From NCBI GenBank assembly GCA_019188255.1, contig JAETXT010000009.1, positions 1,736,001 through 1,800,000 of the forward strand: a DNA stretch of 64,000 nt. Reading direction: 5' to 3'. The translations under genes and the position numbers were made by a program. This stretch comes from Verticillium longisporum (taxonomy: Eukaryota; Ascomycota; Sordariomycetes; Glomerellales; Plectosphaerellaceae). Below the pieces are notes generated by a model that searched no databases, was not told the DNA's origin, and saw only the letters and a program-made list of their open reading frames with translations. Within the stretch, counting starts at the first letter, position 1. The number at the start of each line of letters is the position of its first letter. Positions 1-10,388 of this stretch are shown in pieces.

Positions 1-1412
1 AAGGTAGGGGCGGGTATTGCACGGAGGGCTGCCTGCTCATTCCAGACGCCGTCATGGCGGGAGACATTGATGGAGCAGGCGCAGGCTCTTCGTCGCCGAA
101 AGAGACGCCCAGCGCACGTAGCTTGGCCTCTTGAAGCTCATTCACATAGTCCTTCCAGGCATTCAGGTCAGGCAGCGTAACCTTGAAATACCGATCTGCC
201 CGTTCCTTGGAGAGGTCCTCGTCTGCGGGCCAAGTGTTTCGGCTCTGGGAGTATCCCTCCTCGGACTGGAGGCTACCTTGCGCGGCCTCGAGGTCGAATC
301 CAGAAATATCATACCCGAGCTCGTCCCAAGAGGAGAACATGCGTTCTGTTTCGGCGGCTGTCAGAGGCATAGGAGCCCTGCCATCGGTGCCATGTTCATC
401 ATCACGCGGCAGGAGGACTAGGATATTCTTGCCCTTCCAAGGAACCTTCTTCCTCAGCCTGGGCGTCAAAGTAGGCTCCTTGAAGGTGACTCTCGCCGGC
501 GTTCGAGGCCCTACTGCGTCTACCTTTGCTATTGTTTTTGGCGGCGTCTGTGGCCTTTCCAGCGTGTCCTGTGATGAGATGGGCACGGAGAGATCGCTCA
601 CAGCATCTAGGCTGGGCGTGTCGAGATCGGGAGACGTCATGTTGGCAAGAGGAGAACCGATGATGTGGTTCTTGGTTTCGGGCTTTAGGGTTTCGACGCT
701 GGATCTTTTTCGGGGTGATGTGACGATGTGCGACGAGCAATGCGCGTGGCAGCGGCCGGCTTGGCACGGGGGTCTGAAGACTGTCCTTGTACAGAGGACC
801 CTCTTCACCAGATCGCGAGCCGCTCAGCGAAGAGTGCTCGCTTCCGTCTTCTCCGTCACTGAGCCAGTGGCGACTTTCAGAGTTCTCGCCAGCGGTATGT
901 TGACGGATCCAGTCCTCCGTCAGGCCGCGGGTTGGTCTTCGAACCCGATTGGCGAGGACTTGAGCGGCGCTCACGAAGCTGTCTGATTGAGCAACCTGTC
1001 CTGGAGCAAACTGGGGCGGTGGGCGCAGAAACGGGGTCTGGAAGGCTAGCTGATGGAGAGGCGAGTCCTCGGAAGGATCACTGCTGAAGCTCTCTCCGCG
1101 CAGATGATTACGGTCGCCCTGGGAGTATGGCGAGCCCCAGCTGGCGGTCACGAAGCGAGCTTCCTCGTCCTCGATTTCGTTGGGTGTAGACCTCAGAAGA
1201 TCTTGCGCCCGCCCAGGTAGCCTGGGCGCAGGGAGTGGCGGAAGAACTGGAGAGGAGCCGGCGTCTTGATCGTCGGCTGCTGTTGAGGCGGTCGACAAGG
1301 CAGGAGATGCCGGGGTTGGGTGAGGTGGCAGTTGGGCAGAGCCGCTGCCGTCCCGAGCGGAGGGACCGGGAGAGGGTGACGGGGATGCGTGGGAAGACGT
1401 CTTTGAGGAGGG
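1..1412 (-). CDS. conserved fungal protein of unknown function, 3' part cut by window edge
   Basis: I do not recognise a function. The protein is mostly disordered and rich in Pro, Ser and Glu. One frame is open from about 1412 down to 800 and contains the ordered-looking stretches STPNEIEDEEARFVTASWG and GLTEDWIRQHTAGENSESRH. A second frame is open from about 690 down to base 1, with RKKVPWKGKNILVLLPRD and a Trp/Phe-rich stretch further on (WDELGYDISGFDLEA, then VTLPDLNAWKDYVNEL). The frames can be joined by a possible 94-bp intron (GTAC..CCAG, near 693-786, phase 2), otherwise a frameshift lies there. Upstream, a good intron (1413-1511, GTGAGT..CTGCAG) joins an exon ending at 1512, but that frame has no ATG within several hundred bases, so the start is unresolved. 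The C-terminus lies outside the window. Confidence 0.55.
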
Positions 1413-1473
1413 CTGCAGGCGCGTGCAATGTCAGCAGTGAAAAGACTTTGGAATGTCCTGACCGGCCGTGTGT

Positions 1474-1496
1474 GGTCGGTCGGTCGGTCGGTCGGC
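1474..1496. repeat. (GGTC)n microsatellite
   Basis: About five GGTC units. It lies inside the first predicted intron of the left-edge gene. Confidence 0.8.
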
Positions 1497-1512
1497 GGAG
1501 AGTGCACTCACT

Positions 1513-3626
1513 GCAGCGAGCACAGCGCAGACGAGAGGCGAGTCGTCTGCAACTAATGCTCTTTCGTGGAAATGATGACCCTGTGCCGTGATCGGGATTC
1601 TCTCGACCAGCAAGCTGCAACGATCCAGCAGTTGACTGGGATGGGGGTTGGCAGACGGGACGAGGAGCGAGAGAGAGTCGGTGGCGTGGCGGAGGGAATG
1701 AATATAGGGGTTGAACCTCTGTCGCGACGCGCTCTGTCTCCGTCAGGTCGATGGGAAAAAAGTTGGCAGGCGCTGAAATGCTATGCTGAGTACAGGGGTT
1801 CAGGCGAGAACGGGCCAGGTGTGAGTATTACGAGATCACGGACAGAGGGGCATCGACGCGATGGAGCAACAGCTGGCAGCAGCTATATGCATCGGTGATG
1901 ACTCTGGATGACCGCGTCTGCAAATGCCGAACAGAGAGGATGGTCGTGAAAGACCGTCGAGCGACTGGGGGGGGGGACTGGTGGTGTCGACGACAAAGAA
2001 CGGGACGGTTGGATTGGACAACAGGGCAGGTCTGGATCAAAGCAGGTCGAGGGAAGCTCAAGGTCGTGACTTTGGGGGACCGGGTCCAATGGCCAGGGAG
2101 GTCCGCCTAGCACGCTGGAACTCCACTACCCCTAAAGTGAGAAACTCCACTGTCGGCTGGGTCGAGGGACGTGTCGTGGAGCCAGCTCATCAGTGGGTGT
2201 GCTGGGTGTGCTGGGTGTGCTGGGTGTGCTGGGTGTGCTTGGTGTGCTCCGTGCTGGGTCGAAAATTATTATTGAAGCAGGCACCAACCGGGGAAGGAGC
2301 CATACAGGGAAGCGCATTTTCCCGTCTAATGAGGCGGGACCAGCGCCCAATTTCGGGCGACGTGTTGGTCAGATGGGATGTACCTCGGGGCTGGCGCCAA
2401 CCTCCCGCTCGACGAATGTGCTCCCTAACAGCGGGTCTTCGACCTACCAGGCTCTTGGCTTCGGGCAATCTGAACCCCTAGAGTTGACCGCCACACGATC
2501 CCCACAGCCATGACGGGGAAAGGATCGAGGCCACACCATGACCGTTCTTGGGAGAGGCTTTGTTCACCGTTTCCTCCCCCATTCCAGTCTGTACACTCCT
2601 ACCCGCTGTCCACTGTTGTGTCTCTGCACGGTAGGTGCATCTCAAGAGAAACAGGACGGGTGACATGACCTAACGGCCCAAGTATTCGCGCTGCACATGT
2701 TTGTACCAGGACCCAGAGCACGGCGGCTGCAGGCCAGCCAGACAAAGCAAGGTACCTGTCCCGGCTGAAGTACAGGTAATGTAAGGTACTAAGGCAAGGT
2801 ACCCGAACACAGGCTGGCGGCGGGACACGATGCAAGACTAGGACTAGGGGTCCTACCGCACGATGCCTACTTAGGTGCTTGGGTGCCTGCCTGCAGGCTA
2901 GCTCTCAGTGCATCTCAGTGGCACTCCTTCTCAACAATTGTCACCAACGCAAAATGGCGATGACCTCAAGTGACTTGCCATAGCGGGAAAAGCAATCAGC
3001 CCCATTGCGCGATTGTTCGCGTCAGACATTTCATGCTCGTCCATCACACAGAGTCATTGGACCTTACACACTCCTAGTTTTTGTGGATATGGAACGGGCC
3101 GACGCCGCTGTTGCGCCTGGCGTAGGCGTTCCTGGCGCTGGCTTCGTACCAGCGGGAGGCTAAACCAGCGCTCAGGATTTTCTTTGTGGTTAGGGTTTGT
3201 CAACCGCGCCGGCGCAATGGGCCCTACTGCTCTTCCTCCCATTGCCTACTTGCCACCCGCGAGACACAACGGCACAGTGGGTGGCGCGAGAGAAGCCCCA
3301 CGATGTCTCACTACCAAACTCTGGCTGAGACAGAACGCTCACTCGGTCGAGTACCGCCAGATCAACCCCGCAATTGATGCATTCGAAGATACCACGGCTG
3401 GGAAATGGCTGGCAGAGGGATCACAAGATGCCGGGACTGCGATATGACTGAACCAAGTGAAAAGGCCCGCGGACCTATTACAAAATGTTATGTACAGCCT
3501 TGAACCTTCGAGCTTCGACAACGTGTCTTATACCCTCGAACCTAGCCGTTGCAGAAACCCGAAGACCTTGCCCTCTCTTATCAACAACTGATCACCAAAA
3601 CATTACCCAACCACTCGCACCCGCCT
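1513..3626. other. intergenic stretch, no supported gene
   Basis: Only short overlapping frames occur here, none with a recognisable domain. It contains a 9-bp minisatellite near 2195 and several GGTACC/AGGTAC words around 2750-2805, which are common between genes in this group of fungi. It presumably holds the leader of the left-edge gene and the 3' flank of the secreted protein gene. Confidence 0.5.
2195..2248. repeat. 9-bp minisatellite, six copies
   Basis: Unit GGGTGTGCT is repeated five times exactly (2195-2239), followed by one copy with a single change (2240-2248). All frames stay open because the unit is a multiple of three, which explains several spurious Val/Leu/Gly or Thr/His/Gln repeat frames. 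Confidence 0.9.
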
Positions 3627-4413
3627 TCAAACATCGCAGAAGTAGTCAAAGTTGGCATCAGAGCTCACCAACGCCCTCTCAGGCTGCGTCGGGCTGTTAT
3701 TGTTGTTGTTGTTTCCGCCATTATTGTTGTTGTTGTTGTTGTTGTTGCCGCCGCCACCGCCGCCGCCGCCAGCATTCTGATCAAAGCTCTTCTGCGCCGC
3801 CTGGCTGATGCCCTGCTTGCAGTCGTCTGGCATCATGTCAGCCGTCGCTCATTCATGGCCCACTGACGGGGATGGACACCTACTGTTCTGCTTGTCACAA
3901 TCGCTGACCTGAAAGTTTCCGCCGCCACTGTTCGCCAGCCTGGCGCAGTCGTTCTTCTGGTTGTCGCACGCCCGGCCGGCCGCCGTGTCAAAGTCGGGCT
4001 GGTGGTCCCCCGCGCATCAGCATGCGCCCATCGAACAATCGCGCCCACGGAGAGGAAACAATCGCGCCCCACGGAGAGGGAGAACTCACAAAGGTGTCGC
4101 CGCCCACCGAGAACGGCCTGTCAGGGTCATTCGACTGCGTGATCTGTTCGTTCGTCGCCCGCTCGTCAGTCCCAGAACAGCAAAAAACGACGTTTGTCAG
4201 GGGGTCGCAGCGCAGACGCACCCCAGGCGCTCCGGCGCCGCCCACCTTGCCGTCGAAGAACTGCAGGTTCTGCGCGTTCTGCCGCGGCCGCAGGCCCATC
4301 TTCCATCCCATGGCCAGCTCCTCGCTCAGGTCCTGGCTGATGTCCATCGCGTGCCCGGCCGTTGCCAGAACGGCGACGGCGGCCGTGAGCAGGGTCGTCC
4401 AGCGGGTGAGCAT
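3627..4413 (-). CDS. small secreted protein with poly-Gly/poly-Asn tail
   Basis: The predicted product has 212 residues. It starts at ATG 4413 with a clear signal peptide (Arg-4, hydrophobic to about residue 20, Ala-x-Ala-like end before MDISQDLS). Three exons fit in frame: 4090-4413, 3884-3998 and 3627-3826. The introns are 91 bp (GTGAGT..CCAG) and 57 bp (GTAGGT..CCAG). The mature part has a conserved-looking core with spaced Cys (RCDPLTNVVFCC, RACDNQKNDCA, VSDCDKQNNDCKQ), then eight Gly and runs of 9 and 6 Asn encoded by a GTT/GCC repeat on the plus strand, then a Cys close to the C-terminus (FDYFCDV). No enzyme motif is visible. Its role is unknown. It could be an extracellular or wall-associated protein or an effector. 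The exon structure is well supported. Confidence 0.75.
3705..3772. repeat. (GTT)n/(GCC)n trinucleotide run inside a coding exon
   Basis: Encodes the poly-Asn and poly-Gly runs of the secreted protein on the minus strand. Confidence 0.85.
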
Positions 4414-5305
4414 GGCGCGCGCAAGTCGTTCGTTCGTTCGTTCGTTCGCTTCGCTAGCGGGGAGCGATATCGAGTAATCGGGTTGTCGAGGAGTGTGTGC
4501 TCGTCGGGAGTATATTGCGGCGGAGAGCGGGAAGGGAGGGAATTGCGGTGCCTCGTCTGAAGTTTCTCGTGCGTAGTTGGGCCCTCAGAGGAAATCTTCA
4601 ACGCCCGTGGCAGAGTGGTTGGGTTGGTCGGGCGGAGAGGGGTTGGTTGGTGCCTCTCGCGCGCTCGTGCACAGCATTGCTGAAAGATGGGGGAGAGCCA
4701 TCCGAAACGCCCCTGAGACGCGCCTTGACGGTCATCTGGTGGCTTGCACGTGACTCATCTTTGTCGTCGTCGTCCGAGCGGTGGCCTGACATTGGTTGCA
4801 TCAGGAAGCAAGGGCGATTGATTGATGGGCAGTCAATATGGAGAAAGGTTTGGTCAACGGTTATTAAGTTAGGGTGGTGAATGAATGGCAGTATGTTCTC
4901 GAATTAAGGTCTATGTGCATGGGCTCAGGCCTGGGCCAAGAGAACTCATCATGACTCAGGCTACGAGACGACCTCCAGAAGCGCTCACGGACAAGACATG
5001 AGCTCAAGTCGGCCGGGTATGTGAAATGACGAAGAAAAAGAAATGCCGCTAGGTGCGCAGTCTATCGATTACCCAGTGTTCAAGATGAACGTGCTATGTG
5101 CCAATGTCGAAGTGTGACAAAACAAGATTCAAACCCAATGAACTCCCATCCGCTCGACCTTGCAGGACAACGTCCCGATGCGGAGTCTTCAGACAGACTC
5201 ATGTCTTCCGAGTTCCGTGCCGCAACGTCATCCACAGGTTCAGCTCATCAAAATTCCACTCCATCGTGTCCTCTTCCAGTTGCACCGTGGATCTGGCCGG
5301 ATAGC
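4414..5305. other. intergenic stretch between two minus-strand genes
   Basis: Upstream region of the secreted protein gene. It contains a TTCG microsatellite (4426-4449) directly before that gene's start, in its presumed leader. Nothing else is recognised. Confidence 0.5.
4426..4449. repeat. (TTCG)n microsatellite in a presumed 5' leader
   Basis: About six TTCG units, starting 13 bases upstream of the ATG of the minus-strand secreted protein gene. Confidence 0.85.
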
Positions 5306-6238
5306 TCAGAAGTTGGACGAAGCATTCACTTGCGTCGGTTGGTGGTAGCTCTCAAGGTTGGTCTGGAAGGGCGAACGGTTGTTGTTGGCAGTGGTGCCAG
5401 ACATGGCATCAGACTTGGGCTCGCTGTTGAAAGCGCTGGTGCCAGCCGTGTTGTAGTCCATCAGGCCGTCATTCTCCTCCTGCCTCTTCTTGCGGTTGTG
5501 GATACGGAAGCCGACGAATGCCAGAGCACCGAGAATAATGGCACCACCGACACCGACAACAACGCCAATGACAATGTTGCGAGTCTTGGTGGGCATGCCG
5601 CCACCGCTGCCGCCGTTGTTGTCGTTATCGGACAGGCCGGGGGTGCTAACCACGACGCTCTCGGAGGTCATGGAAGTCGTCTCGCCCTGGGCGTTGGTTG
5701 TCACAAAGACGGTCTTAACGGTCGAGGTGACGGGCTCGGCGGTAGTCTGAGCGTCAGCAGCCGTGGTGGTCTCGTTGTCGCTTCCATTCGTAGTGTTGTC
5801 GTTGTTGTTGCTGTTGTCATTGTTGTTGTTATTGTTATCCTGGGCGCTGGATGTGGGGGCAGACTGGCCGCTGGAGGGAGAGGCCGAGGGGGCGGGCGTG
5901 GAGGTGGTGTCAGCGCCGCCTCCGTTGGCGGAGGTAGCCGGAGTGGAAGTAGCAGGAGTTGTGCTCGGGACTGTGGTCGCAGGGGAGGAGCTCGTGGTGG
6001 GAGGCGTGGTGGTGGTTTCGGCGGCGCTCGTCGTCGTCTGCTGGGCTGCTGTGGACGGCGAGGCAGAGGGTACGACGGGAGTCGACGCCTCGGGCACTAC
6101 ACTGGGAGAGCCGCCTGTATCCTGCCGCCTGACCACGTCATTCTGGTTGGATCCCTCGACGTTGGGCGGGACACCCTGGGCGACGGCGATGAAGCCGAGG
6201 GTCGCCAGGAGAAGGTGCATCAACCGAATGGCGTACAT
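5306..6238 (-). CDS. Mid2-like Ser/Thr-rich single-pass membrane protein
   Basis: A 310-residue product in one exon from ATG 6238. In order: signal peptide (about 1-21), a Ser/Thr/Pro-rich stalk (about 40-200) suited to O-mannosylation with an Asn-rich patch (135-155), one transmembrane helix (about 221-244, NIVIGVVVGVGGAIILGALA), a basic stop-transfer (RIHNRKKRQ) and a short cytoplasmic tail of about 60 residues. This is the layout of fungal Mid2/Wsc-type wall-stress sensors, although no Cys-rich WSC head is present. By family knowledge such proteins signal to Rho1 through a Rom2-type exchange factor, and one is encoded at 55.5-59.4 kb. A specific sensor role here is inferred from layout only. 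Confidence 0.75.
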   Translation of the reverse strand: MYAIRLMHLLLATLGFIAVAQGVPPNVEGSNQNDVVRRQDTGGSPSVVPEASTPVVPSASPSTAAQQTTTSAAETTTTPPTTSSSPATTVPSTTPATSTPATSANGGGADTTSTPAPSASPSSGQSAPTSSAQDNNNNNNDNSNNNDNTTNGSDNETTTAADAQTTAEPVTSTVKTVFVTTNAQGETTSMTSESVVVSTPGLSDNDNNGGSGGGMPTKTRNIVIGVVVGVGGAIILGALAFVGFRIHNRKKRQEENDGLMDYNTAGTSAFNSEPKSDAMSGTTANNNRSPFQTNLESYHQPTQVNASSNF

Positions 6239-9200
6239 TGTGGGTGATGTCTATCGCCGAGTAGATGTATCGAGGCTTCAGGGGCCGTCTGCGGGCAAAC
6301 AACGCCCGATGTCTGGGTTCGAGAGGAGGGTCGACAACTCAGACTCGAGGCGATGGTGACAAAGCGACGGAAGGGGCGAAAGTTCGGGCGCGTGGTATGG
6401 CTATTGACGGATGCCTTGACGACGGCGTGATAGAGCCGAAGGGCTGAACAATAAAAAAGTATATTAGAAATGGGGTGAGAGCGAGTGTAGGGAAGCCGAA
6501 GCAGGGGGATAGGAAGGAAACAATCAAAGAAGAAGTTTACTGTCGCGTGGACATGAATGGGTAGGGGCGGAGAGTGGTGAGAGGGATGAACAAGGTGAGG
6601 CAAGTCGGGCAGCGTAGGACTTTGACAGGACAGGCGGAGCGCACGGAGAGAATTCTCTCGGGGGTGTGGGAGAGTGGAGGCGCATGCGCAGCTGACGAGG
6701 AGCAATGTGCAGTCTAGGCGGTCCCGTTACAGCGCTAGGCCCCCCGTAGCCGTCCTTAGTGCCGTTGGTCCAGCGGCTTGGGTGGGCCACCAGGTGCTTC
6801 CGTTCTCGTATTCTTGGTCCACCTTTGCAGATTGGGAGTCGTTGATTGGCTTTCCAAACCGCTGCCCTGGCTGCCAGGCACCCTCTCTGTCTGTGGGAGT
6901 ACAGGACATGCAGAGCACCTGCGAGTGTCGAATCACTCCTGACACTGGGGGGGAACACAAGAAAAACAATTCTGCAGTCGTTCGCACGTCAAGCAAGCAA
7001 GCCACTTGCGGTGGAAGCGGTTGCCAGCACACACAAGCTTTTTATTTTAACCCAAGCCACAGCGACCCTCTCTCTCGATTCGAGGCCCTGGGGGCAACGT
7101 TGTCCTGGGGAGAAGGCACCCAAGATGAGCTCGATCTCTTTGTCGGACCTTTGTCTTCACTTTGTCTATAGATAATCTCTTGCACTGCCTGGCCCACCGA
7201 AAATTGGGTCGACTTGAGTCAATCTGGTCCCCCTGTTCACTCGGCCCGCACAATGACGGAACCTCTGGCCCATGTCACTCGGGCTTCTGCATTCCAACGA
7301 GTTTCGATTGCGTGGGTGAGGACATCTTTGCCGCCTTTCTACTGGCTGCGCAGTGGACCTCCAAAACACCACCCATGCTGCTGACCTGCTCATCCTCTGC
7401 ATGCCCGGAATGAACTTCATGCCATCTTCCTTGCAGTCGCGAGAGCTGCAGGCACACCTTTCACTGACTGACGTACTGGCGTTGGTCATGGGAACGAGGC
7501 CTGGCCGGCTTCGTCTAGAAGCCGATTTTCAATTATAGAAATATATCCATGTCGAACATCCCGCCCCGAATGCCAATCGCAATATCAATAACCAGCGATT
7601 ATCTAGCAATGCATTACCAACAAAGTTTAGAGGCTCGAAAGGACACCAGCACTGCCGTCACTACATGTACAAGTACCACCATTACTTCAAGCCACATATT
7701 ACCACTGCCAACAAGATGCACGGCGATCTTGCCCCCATCACGGACCCTCCGAAGCTTCCACTGCCAGCAAAAGCCTGCTGTCCATCATTGACTGTGTGCA
7801 AGCGCGGCCCGCCAATCGTCCGCAGCCAACATTCGTCATTCCACCCCCACCAGAGACGGCCCCCTTCGCTCGACAGAGGTTCGACCACAGGCGAACGAAC
7901 AACGCAAGCCAACGTCGCCAGCAGCATCAAGCGTCGCCCCCATCCCAACAAGAACCCCAATCACTCACGTACAGCGCTTGTCCCACGTCACTCACCACAC
8001 CACATTTTTGAGAATCTTTCCTGATGATATCTCTCCTCTGCCGCTTCCTTCGTCCATGAGGTACTATTCCTTGCTGGATCACCACCCACCATCTACAGCC
8101 AATAGCTTCGGCGCTGGGGCATCATTCAGGAGGGAAGACTGGACATCAACCTTTTCCAACCACTGCTGCACCTGATGAGCACTGGGTGCGTCTTGCCTAT
8201 GTCACCCATCGGAATTTCGACTCGTGTCATGGCGCTGGAAGCTTGCTACTCTACCACAGGCAAATAGTGCTCCGTATCGGCCTCTTCAGGTCTGGACCGT
8301 TCTGATAGTGATGTGGATCGCTTGCCGCGCACACTGCGCCGCGTCACTCAAAGTCGAGGTTTGCGGGCCTGCGACGCCGGTGCCTAGCCTAGAGTCTTTA
8401 AGTTGCGACTTTTTCGGCCGTGAGGCATAAGTGTCAATGACTGACGTGGTTTCCATCGCCATGACATCCAACTCGGTTTTCAGAGAGCGCTGCCATGTTG
8501 GGCGACGAAGGCCGTCTGCCTCTACATCGTGATTCCCTCGGGCTTTGGTTGACTTTTAGAGTGTAGATTCGTCTTCCACCATGTGCCCATATCTCACTTG
8601 CGGTCCGGGAAAGTTAATGGGCTAGAACTTGAGAGGGAGACGGCATGACTGTCACTGCACTTGTCAGGGTTCCATTCCGGTCGTGAACTAGTTCCCGGGG
8701 TTTTGGTCGATGATCAGATTGGTCGTGTCTGTTGGCAAGACATTATGGGTTGCAGTGAAACTTGCTCGTCTGACTCCAAGGTCGTAGTTCACAACCCCCT
8801 CGTTACATGTCGTCGAGGCACCTGAAGCAGTGGTAATAGCGCGGGGTCTGGTCACCAGAACATCCCTTACGGACTGTACTGTAAATGTCCCTCACACACG
8901 ACTGCAGAATCGTTGGGCTCCGAATCTACAAAAGGTGTGTCATCTGCGTGCGACTTGTTTTCATTGGCTTAGTATGCTTACCAAGACATTGCAGTGACTG
9001 AGCATGTCACCTGACATCAACGGTGGCGGTGTCATCAACGGCACATCTCACTCAGCCTTGCACGATGCTTGCCTTCCAACATCATCCTCTCGCATGAGTT
9101 CTGAGACTACCTAGAGTGGTTCAGTCTGCGAAGGCTACTTCTCGGTGCCGACATGGAGTAAGATAATCATACGGCCATAGGCACTGGAGACTGAAGCCGC

Positions 9201-10388
9201 AGTGCATCAGGCTTGTAGGTAGGGTGCACAAGTCTTGTAGTGACTAGGCGGCAACAACGTCGGCGTAGCTGGTTGTTAAGTTTCCGTGCCAAGGCCAGTG
9301 ACAATGTAGACACTTGAAGCGACACCAACATGGGATACAGAGCAAGGGAGCTTACAGCAGATCCCGCGGCATACTTTTAGAAATTGCGGGATGTTACCTT
9401 TCCTAGCACGGCAGGAGTTGATTGCGCAAAGGCGTACAAGGAAACAGCCACCGGCCTGGTCCCTGTAGGGAGGGGAAAGAAGAGAAAGAAAGTATCGGCT
9501 CAACAATTATCCTTGCCTGCCATCTTAACCAGGCAGCTTGGCTGCTCCATCCGACTGCCGGCACCAGCAAAAGCGATTCCTCCTCATCCACAACAACCGA
9601 GTCCGCGGCTTCACGATCATGGCCTCTCGACTCAGAAACCATGCCGAGGATACTGGACAACTCTGACGACCATGCACACGCGCAAAGCCCCCGCTCTGCA
9701 ACCTGATTCGAGCGCTTGAGCCCCACCGGTTGAAGTTCACTTAGGCTCCGGCTCGTGATCAAAAAAGAGCAATTGACTCCTCCAGAAGATCATCATGCCG
9801 ATCACTTGGCCGCGCCCTGACATCACCACCCCTCATTTGAGCGCGAAATTGGAAGCATGCATCGCCTGATTCGAGCACCTTCCCGGCCCGGATTCGGGAT
9901 AACAGCACTGCCCTAAAGGCATTTGTTCCGCCATGCTACCACTTGGCCTGCGGGGGAAGAGCCGATTTTGTACCTGGCCCTCCCCGGACGGCACTTCACG
10001 TCCCCGCATTCTAACCAGACTAGCCCGTTCGATTAGCTCTTAGGCCTACGACCAAGGCACGTCCGCCATCGCGGGGGGCGCTTTTGCGGGGATATCGGCC
10101 ACGACCCGTACACTTCGCATTCACGCTTGTCTGTCCGTGGTGGCGCTCGGTACAGCTTCCCTGTTCCCATGGTCAAGACGCCGCGTCGGCCGAGCGCTTC
10201 TCGGTGCCATCTACACCGTCGCGCAGACTGGCTCGCTCGTAATTGACGACTCCTTGCTCCAAGGCAACACGATCGACCTCATGTTGAGTCACGTATAAGA
10301 AGACCTGCCTCGGCGGGCTGTCTTTCAGCATCTGGCCCAACTTTCCCCCTCCAGCAAAGTACTACATCTCCAGCAACACTAGCCCAGT
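6239..10388. other. 4.1-kb gene-poor stretch
   Basis: I find no frame with a plausible start, a domain or intron-compatible conserved coding. Frames are short and mixed. The left end is the leader region of the Mid2-like gene and the right end the promoter of the GH43 gene, with a TATA-like box near 10294. The middle (about 8000-10200) is ordinary mixed sequence without tandem repeats, and I see no transposon ends. Confidence 0.45.
10294..10300 (+). promoter_or_regulatory. TATA-like box of the GH43 gene
   Basis: TATAAGA lies 95 bases before the ATG, followed by a pyrimidine-rich leader, which is a usual arrangement for inducible fungal secreted-enzyme genes. Confidence 0.45.

Noticed and set aside
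5096..6247. 383-codon plus-strand frame opposite the Mid2-like gene
   Set aside because: It is the reverse of Ser/Thr/Ala-rich coding in GC-rich DNA. It has low-complexity Gly/Val/Arg content and no domain, whereas the minus strand has a signal peptide and membrane helix.
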